A DNA stretch of 64,000 nt from Macrosoma leucophasiata. Taxonomy: Eukaryota; Arthropoda; Insecta; Lepidoptera; Hedylidae. The translations under genes and the position numbers were made by a program. This document shows, one piece after another, positions 43,455 through 53,181 of this stretch; within the stretch, counting starts at the first letter, position 1, and each line of letters opens with the position of its first letter. A model generated the notes under the pieces. The model saw nothing but the letters and a program-made list of their open reading frames with translations. It was not told where the DNA came from and ran no database searches. Where the stretch lies: assembly GCA_036365455.1 (NCBI GenBank), contig JAWQUS010000026.1:10248001-10312000 (forward strand), written 5' to 3'.

Positions 43455-43545
43455 TTGTCTCGGTGCGGGGATCGAACCCGCGACTCTCGACACAAGATCT
43501 CGCATCAAGCGGTCTTCACACACAGCTGAACCAAATGGGCAGTCA
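43455..43545 (-). repeat. tRNA-like sequence (possible SINE head)
   Basis: The reverse complement reads CTGCCCATTTGGTTCAGCTG ... CGCGGGTTCGATCCCCGCAC, with a perfect T-arm and B-box. The middle is too long for a tRNA without a long variable arm and the acceptor ends do not pair, so this is tRNA-derived. There is no second copy in the window. 43113-43454 and 43546-43980 hold nothing recognised. Confidence 0.5.
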
Positions 43546-43980
43546 GGATTATCCCCGTAAGATATAACAAACACGTGATTCTACTGCCCGCTAATTTTAT
43601 AAATATGAAACATGCGTTTTTACATTTGTTACTCAGACCATAAACACAAAACCACGTAAGGATATTGAAGATTGATGGGAATCATTACGAACCAACTGAC
43701 GTTCACTATTTAATTAGTATAACCCACCTGACCGTAGCTTATTACCTTAATTAAACGATAACTTTGACTAACTCTTGCCGAGTTCTGATACATTCGGAAA
43801 CGCTAAGGTGAACGGCCTAACACGATCATTTCTTTATATAAGACATCTAATTAGCGCCTTGTGAACTTCCAATTAAATGTTGTATAAACTCGCGTATCGT
43901 GAAGATCACTGCGGAAAATATGGCTTTTTAAGTTCATGACAATTTGGTTTGGGTTGGGTTGTATTTTCAGATCGTATAAC

Positions 43981-44454
43981 GTATTAAATATAAATATAAC
44001 TACGTTAAGAAAAACCGACTTCAACACAGAAAAGTAAAAAATGATAAAGATTTAATTGTAATTATATACTACCTATTAATTACATGTGCTATTTACTAAT
44101 AGGTTTGAAGTCGGTGCCAAGCCTTAAACAAGTAATTATATTTTAATAATCACTTAAATATAAAACAAGCAAATTAATACAAAAACATAACCGGCGAATC
44201 GTGGGTGTTTGCATGTATGCTTGAATTCATGCATTTACCTCTGCCTACCCCTTCGAGGATTACTGGCGTGAAGTTACGTTTTAAAACAATGAAATGCCTA
44301 CTTTAGTGATTTTGGCTTGGCACCGACTTCAATCCTATTAGTAAATAGCACATATAATTAATAGGTAGTATATAATTACAATTAAATTTTTATTATTTTT
44401 TGCTTTTCTGTTTTGAAGTCGGTTTTTCTTAACGTAGTTATATTTATTTAATAC
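43981..44454. mobile_element. foldback MITE with ~145-bp inverted arms
   Basis: GTATTAAAT...ATAACTACGTTAAG at the left is matched by CTTAACGTAGTTAT...ATTTAATAC at the right. The arms (43981-44130, 44315-44454) stay paired through ACCGACTTCA, TATACTACCTATTAAT and GAAGTCGGTGCCAAGCC with few mismatches. The spacer holds a SINE F piece. No coding. Confidence 0.9.
44187..44286 (+). mobile_element. SINE family F 3' part inside the MITE spacer
   Basis: CATAACCGGCGAATCGTGGG to GGCGTGAAGTTACGTTTTAA, 5'-truncated. Confidence 0.8.
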
Positions 44455-44622
44455 TTTTTAGTTTATTTCTGCATTGTCGATACGATTAATGTTCACATCT
44501 GTTATATTTGTAAAATCTGACTCTTTCAGCTTCGTGACCATTAGATACATACTTTAAATTGTTTAGGTGTGTCGATATAAAACTATAACACGACTATACG
44601 AAATCAATTAAAAAAAAAATGA

Positions 44623-44984
44623 CCAAGGAGTAATAATAAATAAGCTGTGTTGTGTCGTCGATGAGTAAATGTGTCATTGTCACTTGTTGTCATGCGCATT
44701 AGGACTATCTAGGACGTCAGTGGATTCAACGCACTGTATGACAACTCGCCGTCTATTCTTATTCCTTTAGTCTGAGGTGAAAGTAAATAAAAAAAATGCT
44801 CATAAAATAAAAACTGATGGGCCTATCTGAATCAAATTTTTATGGGACCAATTCGAAACTATTCCGCATCAAACAAAAAAAGAATTACGTAAATCGGTCC
44901 AGAAATTTCGGCGAAATTCGCGTACCTACATAAAAAAAAAATACCGGCCGAATTGAGAACCTTCTCGTTTTTTGAACTCGGTTA
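44623..44984 (-). repeat. family G repeat, copy 2
   Basis: Reverse complement of 17491-17877, from CCAAGGAGTAATAATAAATA to TTTTTTGAACTCGGTT. High identity along ~360 bp. Confidence 0.85.
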
Positions 44985-45154
44985 AAAATTAATGAGTATG
45001 AGTCGCAACTACGTTTTATGATTGCTCAATTTGTTGCCTTTTTCCGTCTTATGTTTTTTAAGTGTGGTCTTTCTTTTTGCTTCCTTATTCGAATACTTTA
45101 TCAAGAAAATATTAACATAGGAAGAAAAAGAATCAGTGAACATGTACTATAAGA

Positions 45155-45206
45155 AAATCCCGACGAATTGAGGACCTTCTCTTTTTTTAAAGTCGGTTAG
45201 AATGGA
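45155..45206. repeat. family G end fragment
   Basis: CCCGACGAATTGAGGACCTT, then TTTTTTTAAAGTCGGTTAG. Confidence 0.5.
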
Positions 45207-45520
45207 TAAAATTGCACGTTTTACGGCATTTTTTTTTTGCGGACGCTGAAGAATCACCAATGCTCGAGGGAACAATTTATTTGAAAATGCAACAATGGAC
45301 GGATGAGTTCGGTTACAAACACTAAAACGAGTTTTTTTTTATTAAAAAAAAAGATATTCAAAGTTAAACTCAATGTCTAATTTAAATAAGCAATAACACA
45401 AGCATTGGACGAATGTCGTGGAGGTATTTGTTTAGAAATGCCATTATTTTTTTCTTCGCGGACCCTGAAGAGTCGCCTCCTGATAGTTTAAGAAAAAAAG
45501 GACTATTAAGTAATGTATTA

Positions 45521-45672
45521 TTACTGGTGGTAGAGCTCCAGTGACGTGGCTCGAGGGCGTAGGGACCACCGCATTACCATATACTTGCCGCTAAATGGTA
45601 GTGTTCAGCACTATCGTGTTCCGGTCGGGGGTGGTAATGTACGGCCCTGTAATTTCCGGCACAGAGGCATAT
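45521..45672 (+). mobile_element. family A retroposon, 3'-truncated
   Basis: TTACTGGTGGTAGAGCTCCA to TTTCCGGCACAGAGGCATA, then unrelated sequence. Loss of the 3' half is unusual for a poly-A retroposon and points to deletion after insertion. Confidence 0.82.
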
Positions 45673-46577
45673 GATTGGTAACCTAGTGGATATAGTATAT
45701 TCTCTATATAGGAGTATATTCTCTAGATTATAAATATGCATAAAAATTATGTTTGCAGCATATTTGGGTGAACGAAATGATTTTGCGGTGGGATCCTAAC
45801 CTATTACTTATATGTATTTAGTTTTCTAAATGCATATCTATAACTGAGATTCAAATTTTTGTTTCAGAACTATTTTATAGTCATTAATTTTCATCAAGAT
45901 ATGAGATGTCTGATGTGTGATATGAGACGAGTCTTACCACATCAGTCACCCAACGAACAAAAGGATAAATCATACGTATATTTTATCCCACCATTTCTCA
46001 GAAGTGATTGTTTCAGCTCTCTGAAATACGCTATAATATGCTTGCAATGTTCCCAACTGAACTAGTAGCACTTAACATGGAATTAATTAACCTCAAAGCA
46101 GCTCCAAATTAAGTACAGTCGCGGACACAACTCGCGCCTAGCAATTATACCTAGACTAAGATTAAGGCGCAGTCACACCAGTGCATAATTAATTGTATCA
46201 CGGGATTCGCCGAGCGATTCCCGGGAAGTTGCTATCCCGGGTACCTGCGATCTCGGAATCCCGGTTAAATATGCACGTAAACAGCCCCCAGCCGCACGAT
46301 TTGACTCGGTACGATCCACTGGCTTAATACTATTATGGTTTTTTTGCTAAATGTCTAATTATAATGGTCAGCTTGTTAGGCATGTTATTTTGGCGTGATT
46401 GGGTCGTTTCAACTTTTTTTTCTTCATATTTTTCAGTGCTCAGTAGTTTACAAGGAACCAGTAGGTATGATAGTTTTGCTAAGTCTGTCCATCCGCATAT
46501 CGTCGCGGTTTAGCTCAGAGACTGATAGGAGCTATACCAAACAAAGTTTGTTTTATGTAACGAATACAAGTATTATG
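45673..46577. other. unannotated stretch
   Basis: The frame at 45859-46065 follows a TTTGTTTCAG that could pass for a splice acceptor, but the product has no recognisable domain. Nothing else seen. Confidence 0.35.
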
Positions 46578-46717
46578 TATGTAAACAAGCATTCAGTTCA
46601 CATAGATGTTAAGCGATAGCAGCCTACACAAAAACCAATGGTTAAAATGCAAATGTCATTTAGCGGCAGATAGATTAGGTAGGTCGAGCTCCTACACTTG
46701 ATACTACCTTCCAGTAA
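46578..46717 (-). repeat. family A, diverged with large deletion
   Basis: GTAAACAAGCATTCAGTTCA, AAAATGCAAATG, then directly TTTAGCGGCAGATAGATTAG and the head end. Confidence 0.65.
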
Positions 46718-46873
46718 AGTAATGGCATTCTTTTGAATGACTGAGGGAGAGAAAAGAATATTCCCCAAGAAAAAGAGAGTAATTAAAAGTAAAAAAAAAA
46801 ATAAAAGGAATGAGGACTTCCTCAACCCCCGAACTATCCCCTTCCTCTGTTACGCTTCACGTGCGGAGGGAGG

Positions 46874-46915
46874 GATGATGATTATTCGTTCTCAAACGAA
46901 CGAATAATCATCATC
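46874..46915. repeat. perfect 18-bp hairpin
   Basis: GATGATGATTATTCGTTC, loop TCAAAC, GAACGAATAATCATCATC. Confidence 0.9.
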
Positions 46916-47420
46916 GCTATATAATCGTCATTATTTTAAGCATAAACAACGAATAACAGTTATGATATTGTTGCAAAATAAAACACAAGTCACTTTCTGT
47001 CGTTAAAATTAAGCAGCGTTATAATTTTTCGTATCCGGTATAGGAATAAAAATAAAATAAATGTAAAAAACAATTTGAGGTTATGGGGCGATAACATCGA
47101 GCGATATTTGTTACGAACAAAATAATTTATCCATGCCGACCGGCAATACTCAATAAATTTCACAAATTAACCGCGCAATGTAATTCCGTTATTTATTTTA
47201 TTTGGTTAACACCAAAATGGACGCTAAGCATGATACTATAATATTTAATGTATCCCGATGTGAAGTTAATGTAACGGAATAAAATAAATGTTGGTAAATT
47301 AAATTCAACGCATAAAATTGTCGAATAAAAACTGCTACAAACGTAATCTAATAAAATAAATTTGAATTTTGGAAATATAATGTCAGTTTATTTCTTCTTC
47401 TCTTCTTCTAAGCCATTTTG
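46916..47420. other. unannotated AT-rich stretch
   Basis: Nothing recognised. Confidence 0.3.
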
Positions 47421-47705
47421 TGACGGAGTTCGCGGCCGTAGGCACCACCGCATTATCTAATATACTTGCCGCTCAATAGTAGTGTTCAGCACTATCGTGT
47501 TCCGGTCAAGTGGTGATGTACGGCCCTGTAATTTCCGGCACCTGAGGCCTAAGGTGTTATGCTTCTCATAACACCTTAGGCCTCAGGCGTGGTAACGCAT
47601 CTACATTTTGACCTTGGTCTTTGTGTGGTTGTCTATAGGCTGCAGTCATCACTTAACATCAATGTGAACTGCAAGCTTGTTTGCCACTTCCATTACATAA
47701 AAAAA
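47421..47705 (+). mobile_element. family A retroposon with internal fold-back duplication
   Basis: TGACGGAGTTCGCGGCCGTA to CACTTCCATTACATAAAAAA. Between CCGGCAC and CATAACACC, where other copies have AGAGG, it carries an inverted copy of its own downstream sequence (47541-47587). Confidence 0.88.
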
Positions 47706-47745
47706 ACCAATGGTCGATCCATCCAATGGTCGACCAATACCGATT

Positions 47746-47919
47746 TCAATCCATTTCACTCCAGCTGTTCTTTTTAAATCGTCGTACTAACGCATCTGAG
47801 GCCTTCTCTGTGGGAGTTTTTTCTCCAAATGGTCTCCATTCAGCTAAAGCTTTACACCATGATCCACGTTTTCTAGCAACGTGACTAGCCCATTGCCATT
47901 TGAGCTTCGCCATGTATTT
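47746..47919 (-). pseudogene. RTE-like LINE C-terminal fragment
   Basis: The minus strand, from 47913, encodes MAKLKWQWASHVARKRGSWC, then KALAEWRPFGEKT and RRFKKNSWSEMD before a TGA at 47746. K-W-x-W-A-x-H-[VI]-A-R followed by EWRP is a hallmark of the C-terminal part of RTE-type reverse transcriptases. The rest of the ORF is absent. It abuts the poly-A of the preceding A element. Confidence 0.75.
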
Positions 47920-48054
47920 AATATTTAATTTAAATGTGTGTACTATCTTCGATTAAAGTGTCAAGCGGGAGGAACCTGCCTGCGGGCTTCTAAACAAAGT
48001 AATCTGCATAAACACTTGTCTTGAGATCCAAGTCGAGTTTTTTTTTGTGATGGG

Positions 48055-48190
48055 CAGTAGCGTCCCACAATAATACTACCGCTATTGCAATTGCCAAGTG
48101 TGGCGATCGTGGCATATTCTCCCCAAACTTACGCTAACGGGGAAGGCTTTCGTCCAGCAGAAGACGTTTTTCGGCTGAAGTCATGAAGTA
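48055..48190 (+). repeat. family M (RTE LINE 3' end), degenerate
   Basis: Sense copy: GGAAGGCTTTCGTCCAGCAG (GKAFVQQ-like), then GACGTTTTTCGGCTGAAGTC. The left half is unclear. Confidence 0.5.
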
Positions 48191-48589
48191 AATACCCAAG
48201 TGAATACAATCAAGTTGAGCCATTTTTGGGGAATTTAGTATATTTTGTCCGCATCCCGATGCGAGATTATTCAATCACTTTACATGTAAATTACACTCAA
48301 AAGAAAATCAATCAAATAAATTATATTCCCAAATCAAATAAAGGGCACTGTAGACAGGTAAAGACAAGGAGCACTTAACGCCACTTTATTTCAAGGCGTC
48401 AAAAGCTAATGTCAACCTCCACACCACTTGTGGTAATTGCAGCACTCATAAATATCACTGGCAGGATAAAACAACACAGCAATCGTGTGCGGTATGAGAA
48501 TGACCGCAATTAAGGAATCGACATACACAACGAAAAACCGTGACAGTAAAATTTCTTTACATTTCACAGCAAAGCCTAATATCTAAGCG
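48191..48589. other. unannotated stretch
   Basis: Nothing recognised. Confidence 0.3.
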
Positions 48590-48775
48590 TAGGTACGTAG
48601 ATCAACAAAAAAGCTATATAAATTGAAAGTTTCCCATTCTATCTCGGCGAGAGTGTAAAATACGCAAAGGTCACATGTGTTTGGCTGCTCGAGAGCACTA
48701 TATGGACTAAAACGTATTCATGTAGACACGTTTTCAAGCGATGGATTAGAGAAATGTATGTTATGTTCGACAATA
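48590..48775 (+). repeat. family P unit, copy 1
   Basis: CGTAGATCAACAAAAAAGCT, CATTCTATCTCGGCGAGAGT, CACATGTGTTTGGCTGCTCG, AACGTATTCATGTAGAC, GATGGATTAGAGAAATGT. It recurs ~820 bp downstream. Confidence 0.75.
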
Positions 48776-48939
48776 TAATTAATTATGCCTGGCAACTTTA
48801 TCCTGCAATGTTGTGCAACGATCGTCCACATTAGGTACTGTGCGACGTCAAAATTGCCGGAAATATTGTTGCAATATGAAGAAATTTTCCATTTTGTTTG
48901 CTTGGAATTAGCTCCTGACAATACCAATGGCACACCGCG

Positions 48940-49150
48940 GACACTCCGCCAAAATTCCATACAAACGCTTAATTTGGTCTCTATTACACAGACATCAATC
49001 AGTGACGTGTATTTACACGTGCCCCTGTGTGCGTAGCACGTACAAAATACCAACCGTCGCCCATAAGAGGGGAGGCGGTTGGGTGATGCGGGGAAATCGG
49101 GCGGGACGTCGAAGTGTCCTTCTATACGTAGTATTATTATATTCTCTGCC
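48940..49150 (-). repeat. family J unit, copy 2
   Basis: Reverse complement of 13605-13815 (shared GGGGAAATCGGGCGGGAC, ACACGTGCCCCTGTGTGC). The 161-codon minus and the plus frames over it are not supported. Confidence 0.75.
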
Positions 49151-49409
49151 AATGGTATAGATGTTACGGCAGCCATCTGTGACTCAATCTCGCTTCCGCA
49201 CAAGTCTTATGGGATACCTACTATGACATTTTTTGCAAGCTATCCAATCAACAAATAATTCATAAGGATAATCGAAAAAGCTAAATCGTGACAACATACA
49301 TGTACTTGGACAAACAATGTGGTTGGATTTTACACAGTTCCATTTAGGATCGATTAGGAACAATGTGTTTTCCCCATTGAATCACAACACCACGTTATAC
49401 TAGACATAA

Positions 49410-49650
49410 CCTACTACGTAGATCAATAAAAAAGCTATCTAGATTGAGAGTTGCGTTGACCCCCCCTCCCCCCGTCTCCCATTCAATCTCGGTGAGAGAG
49501 TAAAAGATGCACAGGCCACATTTGTTTGGCTCCTAGGGAACACTGCAGGGACTAATACGTATTCATGTTTACATTCCCGTTGACCTACATGAGTGGAAAA
49601 TGCATCTACTTGGTGGGTAGTGATGGATTAGAAATATGTTTGTAATGTGT
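49410..49650 (+). repeat. family P unit, copy 2
   Basis: ACGTAGATCAATAAAAAAGC, CATTCAATCTCGGTGAGAGA, CACATTTGTTTGGCTCCTAG, ACGTATTCATGTTTACA, GATGGATTAGAAATATGT. It has an extra C-rich run after the first block. Confidence 0.75.
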
Positions 49651-49651
49651 T

Positions 49652-49928
49652 TTACTGGTGGTAGAGCTCTGGTGACGGAGCTCGCGGGCGTAGGCACCAC
49701 CGCATTACCTAATCTATCTGCTGCCAAATGGTAGTGTTCAGCACTATCGTGTTCCGATTAGATGGTAATGTATGGCCCCGTAATAACTATCACAGAGACG
49801 TAACAACTTAGGTCTCAGGGGTGGCAACGCATCTCCATTTTGACCTCTGGTTTTTGTGTAGATGTCTACAGACTGCAGTCATTACTTAACATCAATGTGA
49901 GGTGCATGCTTGTTTGTCACCTTCCTAA
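49652..49928 (+). mobile_element. family A retroposon, near full length
   Basis: TACTGGTGGTAGAGCTCTGG to GCTTGTTTGTCACCTTCC; no poly-A left. Confidence 0.87.
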
Positions 49929-50109
49929 AATGTACTTGCTGATATTTATTTTGTCACCTGTGTACTGTGTCTCGTTCGATAAAGAGTTAAGTTATTATGT
50001 TTAAATAACGAGGAACACAGTTTTAATACTCAAATGGTATCTTTTTGGTTACTTCACGAACACGCAAAGGTGTTACTTAAAACAGATATAAAGGTGCAAG
50101 TGCAGGTGA

Positions 50110-50225
50110 AGGCGTTGACTCCTCAAGAGCCTTAGGAATCCACGTGCATGTATGAAGAAAATGATGAATGTAGAAGTAGCACGGGAGGTGTGTAACCGGG
50201 ATATTTGTCGCTCCACACCATAAGC
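50110..50225 (+). pseudogene. LINE family D C-terminus, decayed
   Basis: Reads ACMKKMMNVEVAREVC, then a small deletion and DICRSTP. Same family as 14247. Confidence 0.6.
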
Positions 50226-50621
50226 AGGGTTGCCAATGCTATCACTTCATAATCCCCAAAAACCTAAGTCGAACTCCCCGCATTGGGTAATATATAAAAA
50301 TTTGAAAGGTGATTTTGTAAAATTCGAACGCAAGCATAAAATAAAAACGGCTTCGGCCCTGAAATTGCCCGCAATTTGGGGAATTTCCCACAATTTGGCA
50401 ACTCTGCCCACACGAGACTTGGTCGGCGGATACATAAAGTTCGCCTATCGGCTTCACTTGAGCAATTTATGTATGGAAGTGACATTACTAATAAAAAAAA
50501 AATGATCTTGAAAAAATATGCATCACTAAATTTTGTACCGACCAAAAAAATAAACAAACTTCAAACCAAACCAAAAAAAACACATTGTGATATGTTCTTA
50601 GGTTTACGCTAGCTACACTCA
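50226..50621. other. unannotated stretch
   Basis: Five overlapping small frames on both strands between 50230 and 50612 simply reflect few stops. No domain seen. Confidence 0.35.
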
Positions 50622-50721
50622 TTGAAATAAAACTGGTTTTACAGATTTATCTCGCTCTATTTTAAAAATCATTTTAGTTTAATATACGCGAGATAAATCC
50701 GTAAAAATAGTTTTATTTCAA
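50622..50721. ncRNA. long imperfect hairpin (pre-miRNA-sized)
   Basis: Two 34-base arms, 50622-50655 and 50688-50721, pair with about three mismatches: TTGAAATAAAACTGG.../...TAGTTTTATTTCAA on the outside and GATTTATCTCGC/GCGAGATAAATC on the inside. The AT-rich loop is 32 bases. The size fits a miRNA precursor, but a tiny MITE or a fold-back event fits equally. No second copy in the window. Confidence 0.35.
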
Positions 50722-51067
50722 AAACGCCTATTATTGATTGAAATTAAACTAGTATATTATTATATGGATATACCCATTGTATAGCGGTAATACGAAACTC
50801 AATGGTCATATTAACACCCTCTCAACTGCAAGACAGTGGAACACTCAACAGGTCGGCAATTGCAGCCTAAACGATCTATTTATACCGCGTGATTATTGCC
50901 AGGTGCGATTCCGTTGAACTGCAGGATCGGGGAATGTTTTGCATTAACCTGCATATGAACTTTATCGGTAGGGATGGCCTTCTGTATAAATAGTTTTCGT
51001 AACTGTCCTTATGATTTGAAGAGTAGCAAACGGGCTATTTCCTACGAGTAATCTTCTCTCTATATCT
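50722..51067. other. unannotated stretch
   Basis: Nothing recognised. Confidence 0.3.
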
Positions 51068-51257
51068 TCTTATATATAAAATTTCCATGTCAGAGTGTTA
51101 GTTACCGTACTCTTCTGAAACGGCTGGACCGATTCTCATGAAACTTTGTGAGCATATTGGGTAGGTCTGAGAATCGGCCAACATCTGTTTTTCATAACAT
51201 TTTTGGGACATTTCTTTTTATTTTCTAGTGCGATACGAAGTTTGCCGGGAGAGCTAG
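51068..51257 (+). mobile_element. Helitron-like element, tandem copy 1
   Basis: Opens TCTTATATATAAAATTTCC, carries GGCTGGACCGATTCTCATGA, and ends CGAAGTTTGCCGGGAGAGCTAG. TC start and CTAG end. No coding. Confidence 0.7.
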
Positions 51258-51467
51258 TCTTATATAAATTCTCGTATCACAATGTTAGTTACCATACTCC
51301 TCCGAAAAGGCTGATTCCGATTCTCATGAATTTTTGTATGCCTATTGGTTAGATCTGAGGATCGACCAACATCTATTTAAGGATGATTCTGACAAAAGTG
51401 TTTTTGTTTTTTTGACATTTTATTCTTTAAACCTCTTAGGCGATACGAAGTTCGTCGGGGCAGCTAG
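51258..51467 (+). mobile_element. Helitron-like element, tandem copy 2
   Basis: Begins TCTTATATAAATTCTCGTAT on the very next base after the CTAG of copy 1 and ends CGAAGTTCGTCGGGGCAGCTAG. The two copies are diverged from each other (190 and 210 bp). Confidence 0.7.
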
Positions 51468-51470
51468 AAA

Positions 51471-51769
51471 TGTTTTTTTTTTTTTTATGTAATAAAAGTG
51501 GCAAACAAGCATGCAGTTCACATTGATGTTAAGTGATGACTGCAGCCTATAGACACCCACACAATGACCAGAGGTCAAAATGCAGATGCGCTGCCACTCC
51601 TGAGGCATTAGGTGATATGCCTCTGTGCCTGAAATTACAGGGCCGTACATTACCACCTGACCGGAACACGATAGTGCTGAACACTACCATTTAGCGGCAA
51701 GTATATTAGGTAATGCGGTGGTGCCTACGCCCGCGAGCTCCGTCACTGGAACTTTACCACCAGTAAAAA
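51471..51769 (-). mobile_element. family A retroposon, full length
   Basis: T-run and ATGTAATAAAAGTGGCAAAC to GAACTTTACCACCAGTAAAA. One of the best-preserved copies. Confidence 0.92.
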
Positions 51770-51882
51770 TGTATGAAAATGTAACTGTCATACAATCATC
51801 GCTTCGGTTTTGGTACAAACTAACTGCAATCAACAAACATTCACACTTTCTGTTGGGGTTTGCATGTCCATTTTATGTATAA

Positions 51883-51944
51883 TGTCTATATATTGCAGTC
51901 ATCACTTAAAATCAATGTGCCACCTTCTTTACATAAAAAAAAAC
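51883..51944 (+). repeat. family A 3' fragment
   Basis: GTCTATATATTGCAGTCATC to CTTCTTTACATAAAAAAAA, with a deletion of the ACTGCATGCTTG block. The following 51945-52494 holds nothing recognised. Confidence 0.65.
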
Positions 51945-52494
51945 ATTTTGAACCCACATTCTCAGCAATTACAAACGCAATGATGTAGGTACAAACAAAC
52001 GCACAGAGCAATGTACCCGGGACAGGTGTGCCGCCTGGCGCACCCCATCGTACCCATTGTGCCGAAGGGTGGGAAACAGAGAGGGGTGGCACCGAGATTA
52101 AGATTGTACATGCTATGAAGCCGAGAAAAATAATCGCTATCGTTTAAAAGCGGATTGATGTCGGCGTAATGGAATGGCGGCCATGAATATCGCCCGGCTT
52201 AAGATTTTGTTTATGGTTTGAATGTATTACGAGTACTATAATTGTAGCTTTCTTGCGCCAGTTGTTTTCTCTGATTAGTTAAGGCATGCCTTTAAAAAGA
52301 ATGTAGAATGAGCGAATGATAAAACAGATACAATGCGAATTAGATGATTCCAGATGCGAATATGCGGTTGCAGAGATCCAAGATCAAGACTGTCCTGATA
52401 GACGTTGATCAAATAGGTCGTGTATTTATTACTCGTAATTGAGTTTTATTTGTTTATTAATTGAGATGGCTCAAGGAGTGAGAGAGTAAATGCA

Positions 52495-52619
52495 TGTAGT
52501 GTGATGAATGTAACGACAACAAATATTCCGATTCTTGCATACTTCTCTTGTCTCTTGTCTCTTACAAGAGAAGTATGCAAGAATCGGAATATTTGGCGCT
52601 CGCACTCTGCCTACACGCT
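52495..52619 (+). repeat. LINE family D end with fold-back duplication, left part
   Basis: TGATGAATGTAACGAC, then an inverted copy (52521-52551) of the following D sequence, then AAGAGAAGTATGCAAGAATCG and TTTGGCGCTCGCACTCTGCC. The D element is split here by a hAT fragment. Confidence 0.7.
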
Positions 52620-52985
52620 AAAACGCTATGAACGTTGGCATAATCCTTTTTTACCCAACTTGGAAAAGCCTGAAAACATGTCAAACGAGATATAGGAATC
52701 TCTTTTAGAAATGTCATCAGACACAAGTATGGAGTCACTGTTCAAAACGACGCCTCTCAATGATTTTTGGTGCAGAATCCAAGATGAATATGCAATGCTT
52801 GGCCAAATGGCTCTGGATGTTCTTCTCCAGTTCCCAACTACATATTTGTGCGAAACAGGATTCTCTACCTACGCAGCCACGAAAACAAAATATCGCAATA
52901 GACTGGACGCCGAAGCTGATATGAGACTCCAACTTTCTTCCATCAAACCTAATATCAACCAATTGATGAAAAATAAAAAACAGTT
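52620..52985 (+). pseudogene. hAT transposase C-terminus, transplanted inverted copy
   Basis: 366 bp that match 53402-53767 in reverse orientation with, by my reading, a single difference (GGATGTTC against GGATATTC). It encodes a hAT C-terminal dimerisation region: LFKTTPLNDFWCRIQDEYAM, FPTTYLCETGFSTYAATKTK, YRNRLDAEADMRLQLSSIKP. Both copies share the same in-frame TAG ahead of ESLLEMSSD. It has no hAT ends of its own. Confidence 0.88.
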
Positions 52986-53075
52986 GTCTCTTACAAGAGA
53001 AGTCTGCAAAAATCGGAATATTTGGCGCTCGCACTCTGCCTACACCGTAAGGGATATGGCGTGAAAATACTTACA
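52986..53075 (+). pseudogene. LINE family D C-terminus, right part
   Basis: Repeats TCTCTTACAAGAGAAGT and TTTGGCGCTCGCACTCTGCC from the left part, then completes with TACACCGTAAGGGATATGGCG (SLTREVCKNRNIWRSHSAYT, VRDMA, stop). Confidence 0.65.
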
Positions 53076-53140
53076 TAGGTCTGTGTTGTTGTGTTACGTT
53101 ATTTAGTTTCAAACACTCAAAATCGAGGAAAACTTGGGCA

Positions 53141-53173
53141 AAGCATTTTTGACCTCTGGTGTTTGTGTAAATG
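53141..53173 (+). repeat. family A piece, left of the hAT insertion
   Basis: GCATTTTTGACCTCTGGTGT and GTGTAAATG, interrupted by the hAT element; the rest is at 53887-53950. Confidence 0.6.
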
Positions 53174-53181
53174 TCTTAAAG

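Noticed and set aside
45849..46065. Host exon after a TTTGTTTCAG acceptor-like site
   Set aside because: The 68-residue product has no recognisable domain or second exon, and such pyrimidine-AG strings are common in T-rich DNA.
48718..49203. 161-codon minus-strand frame
   Set aside because: It spans parts of repeated units P and J, the J copy at 13605 does not keep the frame, and no domain is visible.
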